Assembly: GCF_963082655.1 (NCBI RefSeq)
Contig: NC_081555.1
Location: 152,673,738 to 152,737,737, forward strand
Direction: 5' to 3'
Length of the DNA stretch: 64,000 nucleotides
From: Stomoxys calcitrans
Lineage: Eukaryota > Arthropoda > Insecta > Diptera > Muscidae
Shown: positions 45,978 through 58,645 of the stretch, in pieces
How the letters are laid out: every line of letters begins with the position of its first letter
How positions within the stretch are numbered: position 1 is the stretch's first letter
Made by a program: the position numbers and the translations under genes
The notes under the pieces: generated by a model
The model's input: only the letters and a program-made list of their open reading frames with translations
The model's database searches: none
Told to the model about the DNA's origin: nothing

Positions 45978-47117
45978 TATTATATAGCGTATGTTTCCTT
46001 CCAGACAAACGTACACAATCTATGAAAATTTTAAGAAAATCGGTGCAGCCAAGTATCATATAGCTTTTTTGAGTAGTGGCGTGACCCCCAATACTTCGAT
46101 CTGATTTTGTATGCCAGATTCGAAATCTACTCCCGAATACCTTTCATTTGAGCCCCATATTGAAATGAACGTCCAATATGTCTGTTTGAGGGAGATTTGA
46201 GGTTGGGGCGACCCGATGGGTACTTAGACTCAAATTTTAATAACATATTCGTATTCTACTCTCCAATACCTTTCATTTGAAACCTATATTGTCCCGATCG
46301 GTCTACTTTTGATTTTGGGTTGTTTTTTTGGCTAAGGGGGAGGGTCCGTCCCCCTTCCGATATCGAAAAATTATATAGCCTATGTTTCCTTCCAGACCAA
46401 CCTACACAATATGCGAAAGTTTCGAGAAAATCGGTTTTGCCGTTTTTCAGTCTATACGGCACAAACAAACCGAGTCCCATATATCCGTGATTGGCAAATG
46501 TGCCCATTGTGGATATTTTTGTGTGGGTGGGGTGACCCTCTATACTTAGACATGAATTTGTATGCCAGATTCGTAATCTACTCGCGCATACTTTTCATTT
46601 GATACCCATATTGTCATTATCGGTCCACTTTTGATTTTGGGTGGTGTTTTTAGGTTTTTGGGAGGGTCCGCCCCTTTCCGTTTTCAATAAATTATAAAAC
46701 CTTTTCCTACTTTCTGACCATATTCGTAATCTACTCTCGAATACCTTTCATTTGAGTCCCATATTGTCATGATTTTCAAAGTAACCTATTTCAAGGGGTT
46801 TCGGGGATGGGGCGTCCCGCCCCAGGTACTTGGACCCTACTTTTATTATGAAATTCGTATTCTACTCCTAAATACCTTTCATTTGATTCCCATATTGTCC
46901 AGATCGGTCAACTTTTATTTTTTGGTAGTACTTCTGTGGTAAGGGGGAGGGTCCGCCCCCCTCCCGATATCAAAAAATTATATAGCCTATGTTTCCTCCC
47001 AGACCAACCTACACAATCTGTGAACATTTCAAGGTAATCGGTTCAGCCGTTTTTGAGTCTATACGGAACAAACAAACAAACATACAAATACAATTTGAAA
47101 TTTATATATTATAAGAT
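45978..47117 (+). repeat. Family C array with two internal tail-like blocks
   Basis: C monomers with CTTTCATTTGAGCCCCATAT. The tail block (ATATAGCCTATGTTTCCTTC … AAAATCGGT) appears at 45980-46060, 46372-46470 and finally at 46978-47117, where it ends with ACGGAACAAACAAACAAACA and an AT-rich stretch. Repeated internal tails suggest several C elements joined end to end. Confidence 0.75.
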
Positions 47118-47305
47118 TACACTAAAATTTGGAACAGTAAGTACCTCGGATCCCTAGATATCAAGGTCGAGTATGGATTAGATCGGACTTATATGGATGT
47201 AGCTACCTTTAAGACCGATCTACAGATTATAGGTATTGAATGCTTAAAATACTTATTTGTAAACAAATTTTGACGAAATTCAGAACAGTTAGTGTTCATA
47301 CTTAA
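47118..47305 (+). mobile_element. A2-like monomer fragment
   Basis: One diverged monomer and a half (AAATTTGGAACAGTAAGT, ATCGGACTTATATGGATGTA). No terminus is present. Confidence 0.55.
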
Positions 47306-47307
47306 TA

Positions 47308-47617
47308 GAGGCCACTGTGGCGCAGAGGTTAGCATATCCGCATATGACGCTGAGCGCCTGGGTTCAAACCCCATCGGGAAAATCAGCAAAATTTTTAGCG
47401 GTAGTTATCCCCCCTTACTAATGCAGGCTACATTTGTGAGGTATGCTGCAATGCTAAAAAGCTTCTCTACCAAGTGGTGTTGCTATGCTGCACGCTGTTC
47501 GGGCTGGGCATAAATAAGGAGGCCCCTTATCATTGAGTTTAAACATTAATCGGACTGCACTCATTGATATGAGATAAGTATCCCTTGTTCCTTAGTGGAA
47601 TGTTAATGGAAAATTTA
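47308..47617 (+). mobile_element. SINE, complete
   Basis: Head GAGGCCACTGTGGCGCAGAGG with the A-box just inside, B-box GGGTTCAAACC (47360-47370), body TAGCGGTAGTTATCC and AAGTGGTGTTGCTATGCTGC, tail TTAGTGGAATGTTAATGG. Point changes are spread over the whole length. Confidence 0.88.
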
Positions 47618-47654
47618 GTTTAGTAGTCCAATGGACTTTCTTGCCTGATACAGT

Positions 47655-47876
47655 CCTAGTCGGACCTTCCACCATAGGATGGGGGTATACTAATTTCGTC
47701 ATTCTGTTTATAACTCCTCAAAATATTCTTCTCAGACCCCATAAAGTATATATATTCTTGATCGTCATGACATTTTATGTCGATCTAGCCGTGTCCATCC
47801 GTCGGTCTGTCTGTCTAACGCATGCTTACTTTCGAAGATGATAAGCTAGGTGCTTGAAATTTTGCACAAATACTTG
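47655..47876 (+). mobile_element. INE-1-like family B, proximal end, truncated
   Basis: GGACCTTCCACCATAGGATG, the conserved segment and GTCCATCCGTCGGTCTGTCT lead up to AAATTTTGCACAAATACTTG, where the next B element begins. Confidence 0.82.
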
Positions 47877-49672
47877 TTATACCCTCCACCATTGGATGGG
47901 GTACACTAATTTCGTCACTCTGTTTGTAACACCTCGAAATATAAGTCTTAGACCCCATGAAGTATATATATTCTTGATCGTCATGTCATTTTTTTAAGTT
48001 GATCTGGCCATGTCCGTCTGTCCGTCCGTCTGTCTGTAGAAAGCCCGCTAACTTTCGAAGGAGTAAAGCTAGCCGCTTGAAATTTTGCACAAATACTTTT
48101 TATTAGTGTAGGTCGGTAGGAATTGTAAATGGGCCAAATCGGTCCATGTTTTGCTATAGCTTATCCGATTTTACTAAAATTTTGCTCGTAGTGTTCTGAT
48201 AGCACTTCCAACAACTACGCTTAGTATGGTTTTGATCGGTCCATGCTTTGATATAGCTGCCATATAAACCGATCTTAGGTATTGACTTCTTGAGCCTCTA
48301 GAGGGCGCACTACTTATCCATTTGCAATGAAATTTTGCACGACTTGTTTTGTCACAACGTCCTACAACTACGCTAAGTATTATTCAAATCGGTACATAAT
48401 CTGGTATAGCTGTCATATAAACCGATCTTGGGTTTTGACTTCTTGAGCCTCTAGAGGGCGCTTTTCTTATACGATTGGAATAACATTTTGCACGAGGTGT
48501 TTTCCTATGATTTCCATCAACTTTGCTAAGTATGGTTGAAATCGGTGTATAATCTGATATAGCTGTCATATAAACCGATATGGGGTCTTGACTTTTTGAG
48601 CCTCTAGAGGGCGCAATTCTTATCCAATTTTATTGAAATTTTGCACGTTGTGTTCTGGTAGCACTTCCAACAACTACGCTTAGTATGGTTTTAATCGGTC
48701 CATGTTTTGATATAGCTGCCATATAACCGATCTTGGGTCTTGACTTCTGGAGCCTCTAGAGGGCGTAATTCTTATTCGATTTTATTGAAATTTTGCGCGT
48801 CGTGTTTTCGTGTGACTTCCAACAACTGTGTTTAGTATGGTTTTAATCGGTCTATGTATTCATATAGCTGCCATATAAACCGATCTTGGATCTTGACTTC
48901 TTGAGCCTCTAGAGGGCGCAATTCTTATCCGATTTTATTGAAATTTTGCACGTAGTGTTCTGGTAGCGCTTCCAACAACTACGCTAAGTATGGTTTTAAT
49001 CGGTCCATGTTTTGATAAAGCTGCCATATAAACCGATCTTGGGTATTGACTTCTTGAGTCTCTAGAGGGCACAATTCTTACCCGATTTTATTGAAATTTT
49101 GCAGGTAGTGTTCCTGTAGAACTTCCAACAACTGTGTTTAGTATGATTCAAATCGGTTCATAATCTGGTATAGCTGTCATATAAACCGATCTTGAATCTT
49201 GACTACGTGAGCCAATAGAGCGTGCAATTTTCATCCGATTTGGCTGACATTTTTCATGGGGTGTTTTGTTATGACTTCCAATAACTGTGCTAAGTATGGC
49301 GCAAATCGGTACATAACCTGATATAACTGCCATATAAACCGATCTGGGAACTTTAATTCTTGAGCCGCTAGAGGGCGCAATTCTCATCCGATTCGGCACA
49401 AATTTTGTGCTTCGGCTGCTCTCATGACCCCCAATATACGTGTCTAATGTGGTCTGAATCGATCAATAGCTTGATACAGCTCTCATATAAACCCATCTCC
49501 AGATTTTGCTTCTTGAGCCCCTACAAGGCGCAATTCTTATCCGAATGAACTGAAGTATTACACAATGACTTCTACAACACAATGTTCAGCATACATTTAT
49601 GGTCCGAATGGGACTATAACTTGATATAACTCCAACAGCACAACAGTTCTTTAATGCCTTTACCTTGAACTT
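47877..49672 (+). mobile_element. INE-1-like element, family B, long
   Basis: Starts TATACCCTCCACCATTGGAT in the first monomer of the preceding B element. It has GTCCGTCTGTCCGTCCGTCT near 48011 and about ten monomers to 49620. The distal end is degraded: the palindrome is absent and only CCTTGAACTTGTT remains. Confidence 0.88.
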
Positions 49673-50540
49673 GTTTTTTTCCCCCACTGTGATGTTTAAT
49701 ACTTAAAATACCTTTTTGCACACGCCCACAATGACTGACTGACTGTCAATCACCATTCGTGAGTGTTGACCACCTATAGGTGTTGCGATAAAAATTGTGG
49801 GTTCGAGTGAGTGTGAACGTAATTTAAACTAATTTAACTTTTGAGTCCTTTTTGTCAACAACAGGCTGGGCTGGTGACAACATTTTTGGGTGTGCGTGTG
49901 TGTGTGTGCGACCGTCGATCTGTTGTTCATAATGACACATTTTATTGACAACATTTCTATTTTTTTGTGCTATTGTTTTGTCAGATTTGTTAGTCGATGG
50001 TGTTGGTTGTGGTGACAGTGACAGCGGCAACGGACTTACCACGTTGATTGTTGCTTGTCATCCATCTGTTGCCAAAGTATTTGCTTTTAATTAATTAATT
50101 TTGTTGGTGAGCCTTTAGCTTCAGCTACTTTGTTGTGTGTGTGTGTGTGTGTGCGTTTGTGTTTTCTTTCACACTTTGAATATTAAAAATTCCAAATTAG
50201 TTACATATTTTAGTAAATTGGGTTTTCCCTAGGGTCTTTACCTTTGGGGAACAGCTTGCACATCATTGGCTTATGGAAATGGAGAAAAATGTCCCTGACA
50301 CGTGATTTGCAAAATGTTTTTTTTTTTTTTTAAATGATTATGGAAAATGGAACGCCATTATGCAAATAGAGGCTTATAGTTTGAAGCAAAAAATGAATTT
50401 TGTTTATAAAAATCAAATATTAATATAGGTCAAAAAGAATAACAAATTTAAGCACTTTAAAGCGTATCTTGGCTGTCAGAGAAAAAAAATTTAATAAACA
50501 AATGTTTAGGTTTAGGCCTGACTCAACGTAGTGGTAAAAT
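49673..50540. other. Unassigned DNA with (GT)n tracts
   Basis: Single-copy-looking, with GT runs near 49894-49908 and 50135-50153 and a T run at 50319. No gene recognised. Confidence 0.45.
50135..50153 (+). repeat. (GT)n microsatellite
   Basis: About nine GT dinucleotides. Confidence 0.9.
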
Positions 50541-50544
50541 TTGA

Positions 50545-50864
50545 GTAATGCACATTTGCCCATGAACATTCCATCAAGGAATAGGGGCAAATTTCTTACA
50601 ATGAGTGATGTCCAATTCAAGTTCAAGCACCCTTTTTAAAGCCTTTTATAGCCAAGTCCGAATGGCCCCCTTTTTATAGCCAAGTCCGAATGGGGTGCCT
50701 CTGAGCGACACCTCTCTGGAGAGAAGTTTATACATGGGAAAATACGCCACAAATGTCGCCAGCATAAGGAGAGGATAACCACCGCTGAAAATTTTCTGAT
50801 TTTCTCGCCAGGATTCGAACCCAGGCGTTCAGCGTCATAGGCGTACTGCGCAACGTTGGCCTCC
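50545..50864 (-). mobile_element. SINE, reversed, with internal duplication
   Basis: Tail (CCCATGAACATTCCATCAAG), body, B-box complement GGATTCGAACCC, and a damaged A-box (GCGTACTGCGCAACGTTGG). TATAGCCAAGTCCGAATGG occurs twice, about 30 bp apart (50647 and 50675). Confidence 0.87.
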
Positions 50865-50990
50865 TTTGGAGTAGTTGCTACTAAAATCGATTAGAAGGTC
50901 AACGCAATACCTTAAATCCGACTCTATGTGCCAGTGCTATGCCAGAATTTGCTGACTATTCGTAGGAAGTAATGTGGTGGATGTGTTTAT
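50865..50990. other. Short unassigned spacer
   Basis: Nothing recognised. Confidence 0.4.
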
Positions 50991-51027
50991 TATACCCTAC
51001 ACCACTACTGTGGTAAAGGGTATTATA

Positions 51028-51264
51028 TTGGGTTGCCCAAAAAGTAGTTGCGGATTTTCCATATAGTCGGCGTTGACAAATTTTTTCACAGCTTGTGACA
51101 CTGTAATTGCATTCTTTCTTCTGTCAGTTATCAGCTGTTACTTTTAGCTTGCTTCAGAAAAAAAGTGTAATAAAAGTATATTTGATTAAAGTTCATTCTA
51201 AGTTTTATTAAAAATGCATTTACTTTCTTTTAAAAAATCCGCAATTACTTTTTGGGCAACCCAA
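51028..51264 (-). mobile_element. Mariner-type MITE, copy 5, inside family E
   Basis: 237 bp with TA at 51026-51027 and 51265-51266. Same orientation as copy 4. The undisturbed family E copy reads GGGTATTATAACTTAGTG at this place, an empty site. Confidence 0.95.
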
Positions 51265-51367
51265 TAGCTTAGTGAATTTGTTTGTAACACCCAAAAGGAA
51301 GAGAGATAGGCCCATTGATAAGTATACCGATCGACTCAGAATCACTTTCTGATTCGATTTAGCTATG

Positions 51368-51731
<364 letters not shown>

Positions 51732-52815
51732 TGTTAATTTGTGTACAAGTACAGGTCGCAGTTTTCATCCGATCGCCTTCGAATTTGGTACAGGCATGTT
51801 TTCCGGCCTATAGACGAATCCCATTGAAATTGGAAAAAATTGGTTCAGATCTGGATATAGCTCCTCTATATATGTTCGTCTAATTTTCAATAATATTGCA
51901 ATAAAATGGTCTTTCGTTGTCCGATTTTCTCGAAATTTGGCAGGAGGGATTTTCTCTTGACTCGCAATATTACTAGTGAATTTCATGGAAATCGGCTCAG
52001 ATTTAGATATAGCTCTCATATATATATATCGCCCGATTTTCACTCCTAGAGCCACTGCAAGCGCATTTATTGACCAATCTTGCCAAAATATTGCACAACG
52101 CTTTCCTCCACGACTACCACAATATACATAGAGTTTGGTCGAAATCGGTTCAGATTGTGATATAGCTCCCCTATATATGTTCATCCGATTTGCAGCAATA
52201 TTACAATAAAATGGTCTTTTGTTGACCGATTTTCTCGAAATTTGGCTGGAGGGACTTTTTTATGACTCTCGACAATACTGGTAAATTTCATGGAAATCGG
52301 CTCAGATTTAGATATAGGTCTCATATATATATATCGCCCGATTTTCACTCCTAGAGCCACTGCAAGCGCATTTATTGACCAATCTTGCCAATGACTTATG
52401 ACTCTCAATATTAGTGGTGAATTTCATAGAAATCGGCTCAGATTTAGATATAGCTGTCATATATGTATATCGTCAGATTTTCTCCCCAAGAGCCACTGTA
52501 AGCGTATTGTTTGACCAATCTAGCCAAAATTTTGCACAACGCTTTCCTCGACGACTATAACATTATCTGAGAGGTTTGCTCGAAATCGGTTCAAAATTAG
52601 ATAAAGCTCCCATGTATGTGTTGGTCAGATTTTGGGTAATTTGCCATAATGTTGTCATTTGTCAACCGTAGTTTTTACAGTTTGAACATATTTACTCACC
52701 GAGTTCCATCAAAATCGGTTCCGAATTGGATATAGGTGCCACATTGTAATTATAGGGTAGGTGTAATACCCTATAGTCGTCACCGCCCGACTTTTGCCCT
52801 TCTTTGCTGGTTAAA

Positions 52816-53108
52816 ATATAGATTTTTGGAAGAGTAAGATCTCTCTGTTTTGTAATATGGTATTCAAATATCGAAAAACCTCAGTTGGTAGTAAAGAATC
52901 ACACTTTCAGAAATCCGCATACGTTGCTTAAATTTAGTTTGGCCATTAGAGACAATGACAAGTGTAAAATATCAACTAGAAACAGTGTTATATCAACCAG
53001 GAGTACTGCTTATAGGGCCTGCAGCAAGTCATACACAAAGCCAGTAAAGGTATGGGACTAAAATGGCATGAATGATCAGTAATATTTAGGAAAAAGTAAA
53101 AGGGTTCT
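52816..53108. other. Unassigned DNA
   Basis: Nothing recognised. Confidence 0.4.
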
Positions 53109-53830
53109 TCTTTATTAGTGTAGGTCGGTTGGGATTGTAAATGGGCCATATCGGTCCATATTTTGATATAGCTGCCATATAAACCGGTCTTGGGTCTTGA
53201 CTTCTTGAGCCTCTAGAGTGCGCATTTCTTATCCGATTGGAATGAAATTTTGCCCGAAGTATTTTGTTATGATATGCAACAACTGAGCCAAGTATGGTTC
53301 AAATGGGTTCATAACCTGATATAGCTGTCATATAAACCGATCTTGGGTCTTGACTTCTTCAGCTTCTAGAGGGCGCAATTCTCATACGATTTGAAAAAAT
53401 TTTTAGCCCGACGTGTTTTGTTATGATGTCCAATAACTGTGCCTAGTATGATTCAAATCGGTTAATAAATTGGTACAGCTGTTATATAATCCGATCTTGG
53501 GTCTTGACTTCTTGAGCCTCTAGAGGGCGCAATTCCGATCCGATTTGAATGAATTTTTGACCGAAGTATTTTGTTATGATATCCAACAACTGTGAGAAGT
53601 ATGGTTCAAATCGGTTCATAACCTGATATAGCTGCCATATAAACCGATCTTGGGTCTTGACTTCTTGAGCCTCTAGAGTGCGCATTTCTTATCCGATTGG
53701 AATGAAATTTTGCCCGAAGTATTTTGTAATGATATGCAACAACTGTGCCAAGTATGGTTCCAATCGGTTAATTACCTGATATAGCTGTCATATGTATAGT
53801 TCAAATCCATTCATAGCGTGATATAATTGC
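53109..53830 (+). mobile_element. INE-1-like family B, first part of split copy
   Basis: Starts at TTCTTTATTAGTGTAGGTCG, just after where a (GTCY)n tract would be, and has about four B monomers with TTGAGCCTCTAGAG. It breaks off at GCGTGATATAATTGC, next to a family A element; the distal half resumes at 55175. Confidence 0.8.
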
Positions 53831-55174
53831 TGCAACACAACGAAAAATCCATTTCCGACCCTATAAAGTATTGTATATATATTCTTGGTCAGCGTAAAAA
53901 TCTAAGACGATCTAGACATGTCCGTCCGTCTGTCTGTTGAAATCACGCTACAGTCTTTAAAAATTGAGATATTGAGCTGAAACTTTCCACAGAGTCTTTT
54001 TTATATCTATAAGCAGGTTAAGTTCGAAGATGGGCTATATCGAACTATATCTTGATATAGCCCCCATATAGACCGATCGGCCGATTTAGGGTCTAAGGCC
54101 AATAAAAGCCGCATTTATTATCCGATTTTGCTGAAATTGGGGACAGTGAGTTGTGTTAGGCCCTTCGACATCCTTCGTCAATTTGGCTCAGATCGGTCTA
54201 AATTAGGATATAGCTGCCATATAGACCGATCCTCCGATTTATGGTCTTAAGCCCATTAAAGCCACATTTATTAGCCGATTTTGCTGAAATTTGGGACAGA
54301 GAGTTGTGTTGGGCCTTTCGACATCCTTCGTCAATTTGGCCCAAATCGGTCCAGTTTTGGATATAGCTGCCATATAGACTAATCCTTCGATTTAGGGTCT
54401 TAGGCCCATAAAAGCCACATTTATTATCTGATTTTGGTGAAATTTTGGACAGTGAGTTGTGTTAGGCCCCTAGGCATCCCTCTTTAATTTGTGCAAGATC
54501 GGTCCAGATTTGGGTATAGCTGCCATATAGACCGATCCTTCGATTTAGGGTCTTTGGCCCATAAAAGCCACATTTATTATCCGATTTTGTTGAAATTTGG
54601 GACAGTAAGTTGTCTTACGCCCTTCGACATCCTTCGTAAATTTAGCTCAGATCGGTCCAGATTTGGATATAGCTGCCATATATACCGATCGTTCGATTTA
54701 GGGTCTTAGGCCCATAAAAGTCACATTTATCGTCCAATGTCGCCGAAATTTGGGACAGTGAGTTAAGTTAAATCCCTTGACACACTTCTGCAATATGGCC
54801 CAAATCGGTCCACATTTGGATATAGCTGCCATGTAGACTGATATCTCTATTTAAAGTCTTGGCCCCTTAAAAGGCGCATTTATAATCCGATGTCAAAAAT
54901 TTTACACAGTGACATACGTTAGGCTCTTCGACGTCCGTGTCCTATATGGTTCAGATCGGTTTATTTTTAGTTGTAGCTACTAAAAGGGCTAATATTTTGT
55001 TATACACAATTGAACAATGACTCGTTATTATTAGTATTTGGTCTAAATCGGAACATATTTCGATATAACTGTTATGAGACATAAGGTTTGCAATTTTCAC
55101 AGGAATTTTACCTCGGGTATTTATGTGGGTATCCAAAGTTCAGCCCGGCCGAACTAAACGCCTTTTTACTTGTT
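53831..55174 (+). mobile_element. INE-1-like family A inside family B
   Basis: Begins TGCAACACAACGAAAAATCC (the first ~50 bp with the hairpin are missing), then TATATATATTCTTGGTCAGC, GTCCGTCCGTCTGTCTGTTG and about seven monomers. It ends GTGGGTATCCAAAGTTCAGC, a near-palindrome, and CTTTTTACTTGTT. Confidence 0.87.
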
Positions 55175-55440
55175 ATGGTCTGAATCGGTCTATAGCCCGA
55201 TACAGCTCCCATATAAATCGATCTCTCTATTTTACTTCTTGAGCCTCCAACGTTCGCAATTCTTATTCGAATTGGCTGACATTTTACACAGGTCTCCAAC
55301 ATATAATTTAATTGGGGTCCAAACCGGACCATATCTTAAAATCGCTCTAATAGCAGAGCAAATCTCAACAAATGCGATCCATGGTGGAGGGTATATATTT
55401 AAAATTTGTGCCGGCTGAACTTACACGCTTGTACTTGATT
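55175..55440 (+). mobile_element. INE-1-like family B, distal part of split copy
   Basis: Resumes with ATGGTCTGAATCGGTCTATA, the last B monomer, CCATGGTGGAGGGTATATA, a degraded palindrome (TTGTGCCGGCTGAA) and GCTTGTACTTGATT. Confidence 0.82.
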
Positions 55441-56929
55441 TTATTGTTTTTCTATTTTTCTTGTCTTTCCTCGCAACTTTTCCCCAGTAATAGTGAAATT
55501 AAATACCCTTCTTTGCATATTTTCATGTTCTTCATTAACACTCATCCAAGGACGGCCTTTTTATTCAGAAGCTTCTTCTGTGTTCGCGTAACCTCATATA
55601 CGTTGATATACATGCTTCCACTTGAAGTAAGGCCAACTATTTAAAATTCTGTTTACTCATCTTTATCATCAACATGATCCAAACTACGAAAGTAGCGTTT
55701 TTCGCAACTTTAACTCACACTGCATATCCTTCTCCCACTACGAGTTTATATGCCATCAATCACTTTGCCTGAACAGAAAATTTCCAATTCTCTGTGCTCA
55801 CTCAAGAGTATCGTTTACCAAAAGTGGCAACAGCAGTAACGAAAGAACTAACTTGGGAGCGGGTGTATTCACTCATAGTCTATTGCCTTTAATAGTTTTA
55901 GTTATTTTCATTTAAAACATCTGCGGTTCATGTAATTCGGTTGAATTTTTTAATTAAAACTTCAATTTATCTAAAAATAGAAAAACCTTCACAGCACTCT
56001 TTATTGCCACGCACTTTCACACCAAAGTTGTTAAGCCATTCCCGCCCCCTTCCACCCCATGAAAGAGAGGATCAATGGTGTTGGAGGAGGTTAAACGCAG
56101 TGAATAAATGAGCCTGGGATGTTTGTGGGTGGGGAGTTATAGGCAAAAAGTAAAAAACTTCATAGGAAGTTTTTTTTTTGTCTTTTGTTCTCGTTTAGTT
56201 GTAACAAATTCTAATTGAAATTGAAAAATCTGCAAATCCTTTGCAATCCTTGTTGTTGATGATGTATTTTCGTTGTCGTTGTGGGGTTTTTTCGTTTTTG
56301 GGGCCTCAATGAACTCGTATTTTCCTTGACTTGGAAAATGAAACAATTTATTTCCTCGAGGCTTTCGTGTGCAATTTACATTTTCATTTGTTGTCATCGC
56401 AGTCATTGTTGTTGTTGTTGTTGTTGCTTGATTAATTCATTTCGTTCCTGAGATGGAACTTTTTTTTTTATATTTTCCTTCCCATTTTCTAGTGGGGCAG
56501 ATGTTCCTCAAATGGTTTCGTTTATAAATTTGCTAAACATCTTCTATTAGTTATTGTCTTTTTTCTCCGGGATTTTGTCAGTGATTTAAATTGGATTCCA
56601 AATAAAATGGTATCAAATGCTTGAGTGCATGCATCATTGCTGGATATTAGCATGTAATCTCGGAAAAAAATCTCTAAAAGCCAGTGATAAATGCATTCAT
56701 GGAACAAATAGGTAAATAAATTGCGGAAATGAATACGCTATCCATGGGGAAGGGGGTGTTAATTTAAATCACTTTGTATTTTTTTTGAATTTTGTAAGGA
56801 TGGGTTGTGTATGATAGAGGATATGGGATATCAAGCAATGGTGCTGCTTGGCTTTAAATGGTAAAGTCCTGGGAAATTTTGTTGCCTCCTTCATCTCAAC
56901 TATGAACTATGACTGAGTTTGGACCATAT
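55441..56929. other. Unassigned DNA
   Basis: The longest single-copy-looking stretch except the right edge. It holds a (TTG)n run near 56408-56427 and T runs. No gene recognised; minus-strand frames at 56137-56406 and 56522-56707 have no motifs. Confidence 0.45.
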
Positions 56930-57375
56930 TTGATAAGGTCTACATTTTGCCTTCTTGAGTTTTTAGGGAGCCCAATTCTTATTCGATTTGGCTGAAATTT
57001 TGCACGTTGCGTTTCGTGCTAACTTGCAACATCAGTGCTCAGTATGGTACACATCGGTCTATAACCAGACTTAGCTGCCATATAAACCCATCTCCCAATT
57101 TGCCTTCTTGAGGCTCTATAAAGCGTATTTACCGACTGATTTAATTGAAATTTTACACAATAACTTTTTCCGAGACCCTTAACATACGTGACAAATATGG
57201 TCTGAATCGATGCATAACCTGATATAGCTCCCATTTAACCGATCTCCCGATTGTACTTTTTGATCTTTGGAGGGAGCAAATCTAATCCTATTTGCCTGAA
57301 TTTTGGGCAATGACTTCTGCTATGACCTTCCACATACGTGCCTAATATTATTTGAATCGATTAATAACCTGATAT
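56930..57375 (+). mobile_element. INE-1-like family B monomers, left of SINE
   Basis: Three B monomers, old and diverged, ending AATAACCTGATAT against the SINE. No hairpin end is found. Confidence 0.75.
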
Positions 57376-57681
57376 GGAGGCCATTGTAGCGCAGAGGTTA
57401 GCATATACGCCTATGACGCTGAAAGCCTGAGTTCGAATCCTGGCGAGACTATCAGAAAAAATTTTCAGCGGTGGTTTTCCCCTCCCAATGTTGGCAACAT
57501 TTGTGAGGTACTATGTCATGTAAAACTTCTCTCCAAAGAGAAGTCGCACTGCGGCACGCCGTTTGGACTCGGCAATAAAAAGGAGGCCCCTTATTATTGA
57601 GCTTTAACTTAAATCGGACTGCACTCATTGATATGTGGAAGTTTTCCCCCCTTCCTTAGTGGAATGTTCAGGGAAAAATTT
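57376..57681 (+). mobile_element. SINE, complete, inserted in family B
   Basis: 306 bp from GGAGGCCATTGTAGCGCAG to TGTTCAGGGAAAAATT. The A-box starts at 57387 and the B-box GAGTTCGAATCC is at 57429-57440. The flanks ACCTGATAT and GACTCCCATATAAACC join to a normal B monomer once the SINE is removed. This is the reference copy for the family here. Confidence 0.92.
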
Positions 57682-58085
57682 GACTCCCATATAAACCAAT
57701 CACCAGTTTTACTTCTTGAGCCTTTAGATGGTGTAATTCTTGTTCGATTTGACTGAAATGTCGAACAGTGGCTTTTTCTATAACCTTAAGGTAAGTATGT
57801 TTCGGAATCGGAGCAAAATCTGATAAAGCTCCCATATAAACCCATCTCTCGATTATATTCCTTAACCTCTAGAAGGCGTAACTCTTATCTGATTTGGATG
57901 ACATTTTGCACAGTGATTTTTTCTATGACTTTAAACATACGTGGCGAGTGTGGTGTGAATCGTTATATAATCTGATGGAGTTCCCACATAACCGATCTCA
58001 CGATTTTACTTCTTGAGCCTTTAGAGGGTGTAATTCTTATCTGATTTGGTTGAAATTTTTTACATCGGCATCCACTTTGACATCT
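57682..58085 (+). mobile_element. INE-1-like family B monomers, right of SINE
   Basis: Continuation of the same B element: CTCCCATATAAACCAATC, TTGAGCCTTTAGATGG and two further monomers, up to GGTTGAAATTTTTTACATCG. Confidence 0.78.
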
Positions 58086-58572
58086 ACTACAGTGGATACA
58101 CTATATGGCCCGAAGGTCAAATACTTAGATGTGATCTTGGACAGGAAACTGAATTGGAAGTGTCGCATTCAGGAGCGTACTGAGAAGGCTCACAGATGTT
58201 AGGCACTATGTGAATGAGCCGTAGGCTCACAATGGGTCCTGAATCCGAGGATAGTCTACAGGCTCTACAGGAGCGTGATTAGACCAATACTTTCTTAAGC
58301 CTCAGTATTTTGGTGGACTGCTATGGAGAAAAAGTTCTACATGTGGACCATACAACAGTTCAGAGAACATGTTGACTTGGCATAGGCGGAGCGGAGACTG
58401 AGACTGAGCGATGGGAGAATGGATTGAGGGTGGGAGCAGCTCATACCATTGCGTTACAATCAAGGCGGCGATAGGAAACCTGGGAGTAAGGGAAGAGGTT
58501 TCCGAGCGGATACCTGAGATGAACCTTGAAGTCGAGTGCAAAGCACTGGTGCCATCGTCCCAAATTATTTCA
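58086..58572 (+). pseudogene. LINE fragment inside family B
   Basis: Frames with KVKYLDVILDRKLNWKC, RIQERTEKAHRC, VLNPRIVYRLYRSVIRPIL and FWWTAMEKK are the post-RT segment, closely like 59895-60190 of the next LINE. It has several stops. It lies between B sequence on both sides. Confidence 0.78.
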
Positions 58573-58645
58573 TAACCTGATAAAGCTCCCATAGCAATTC
58601 TTATCCGTTATGCATTGTTTGCCTAGAGAAAGGCTTAGCACGCTT
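58573..58645 (+). mobile_element. INE-1-like family B, distal scrap
   Basis: CATAACCTGATAAAGCTCCC, GCATTGTTTGCCTAGAGAAA and GGCTTAGCACGC are the end of a B element without the TGGAGGGTA/palindrome block. It closes the B element begun at 56930. Confidence 0.65.
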
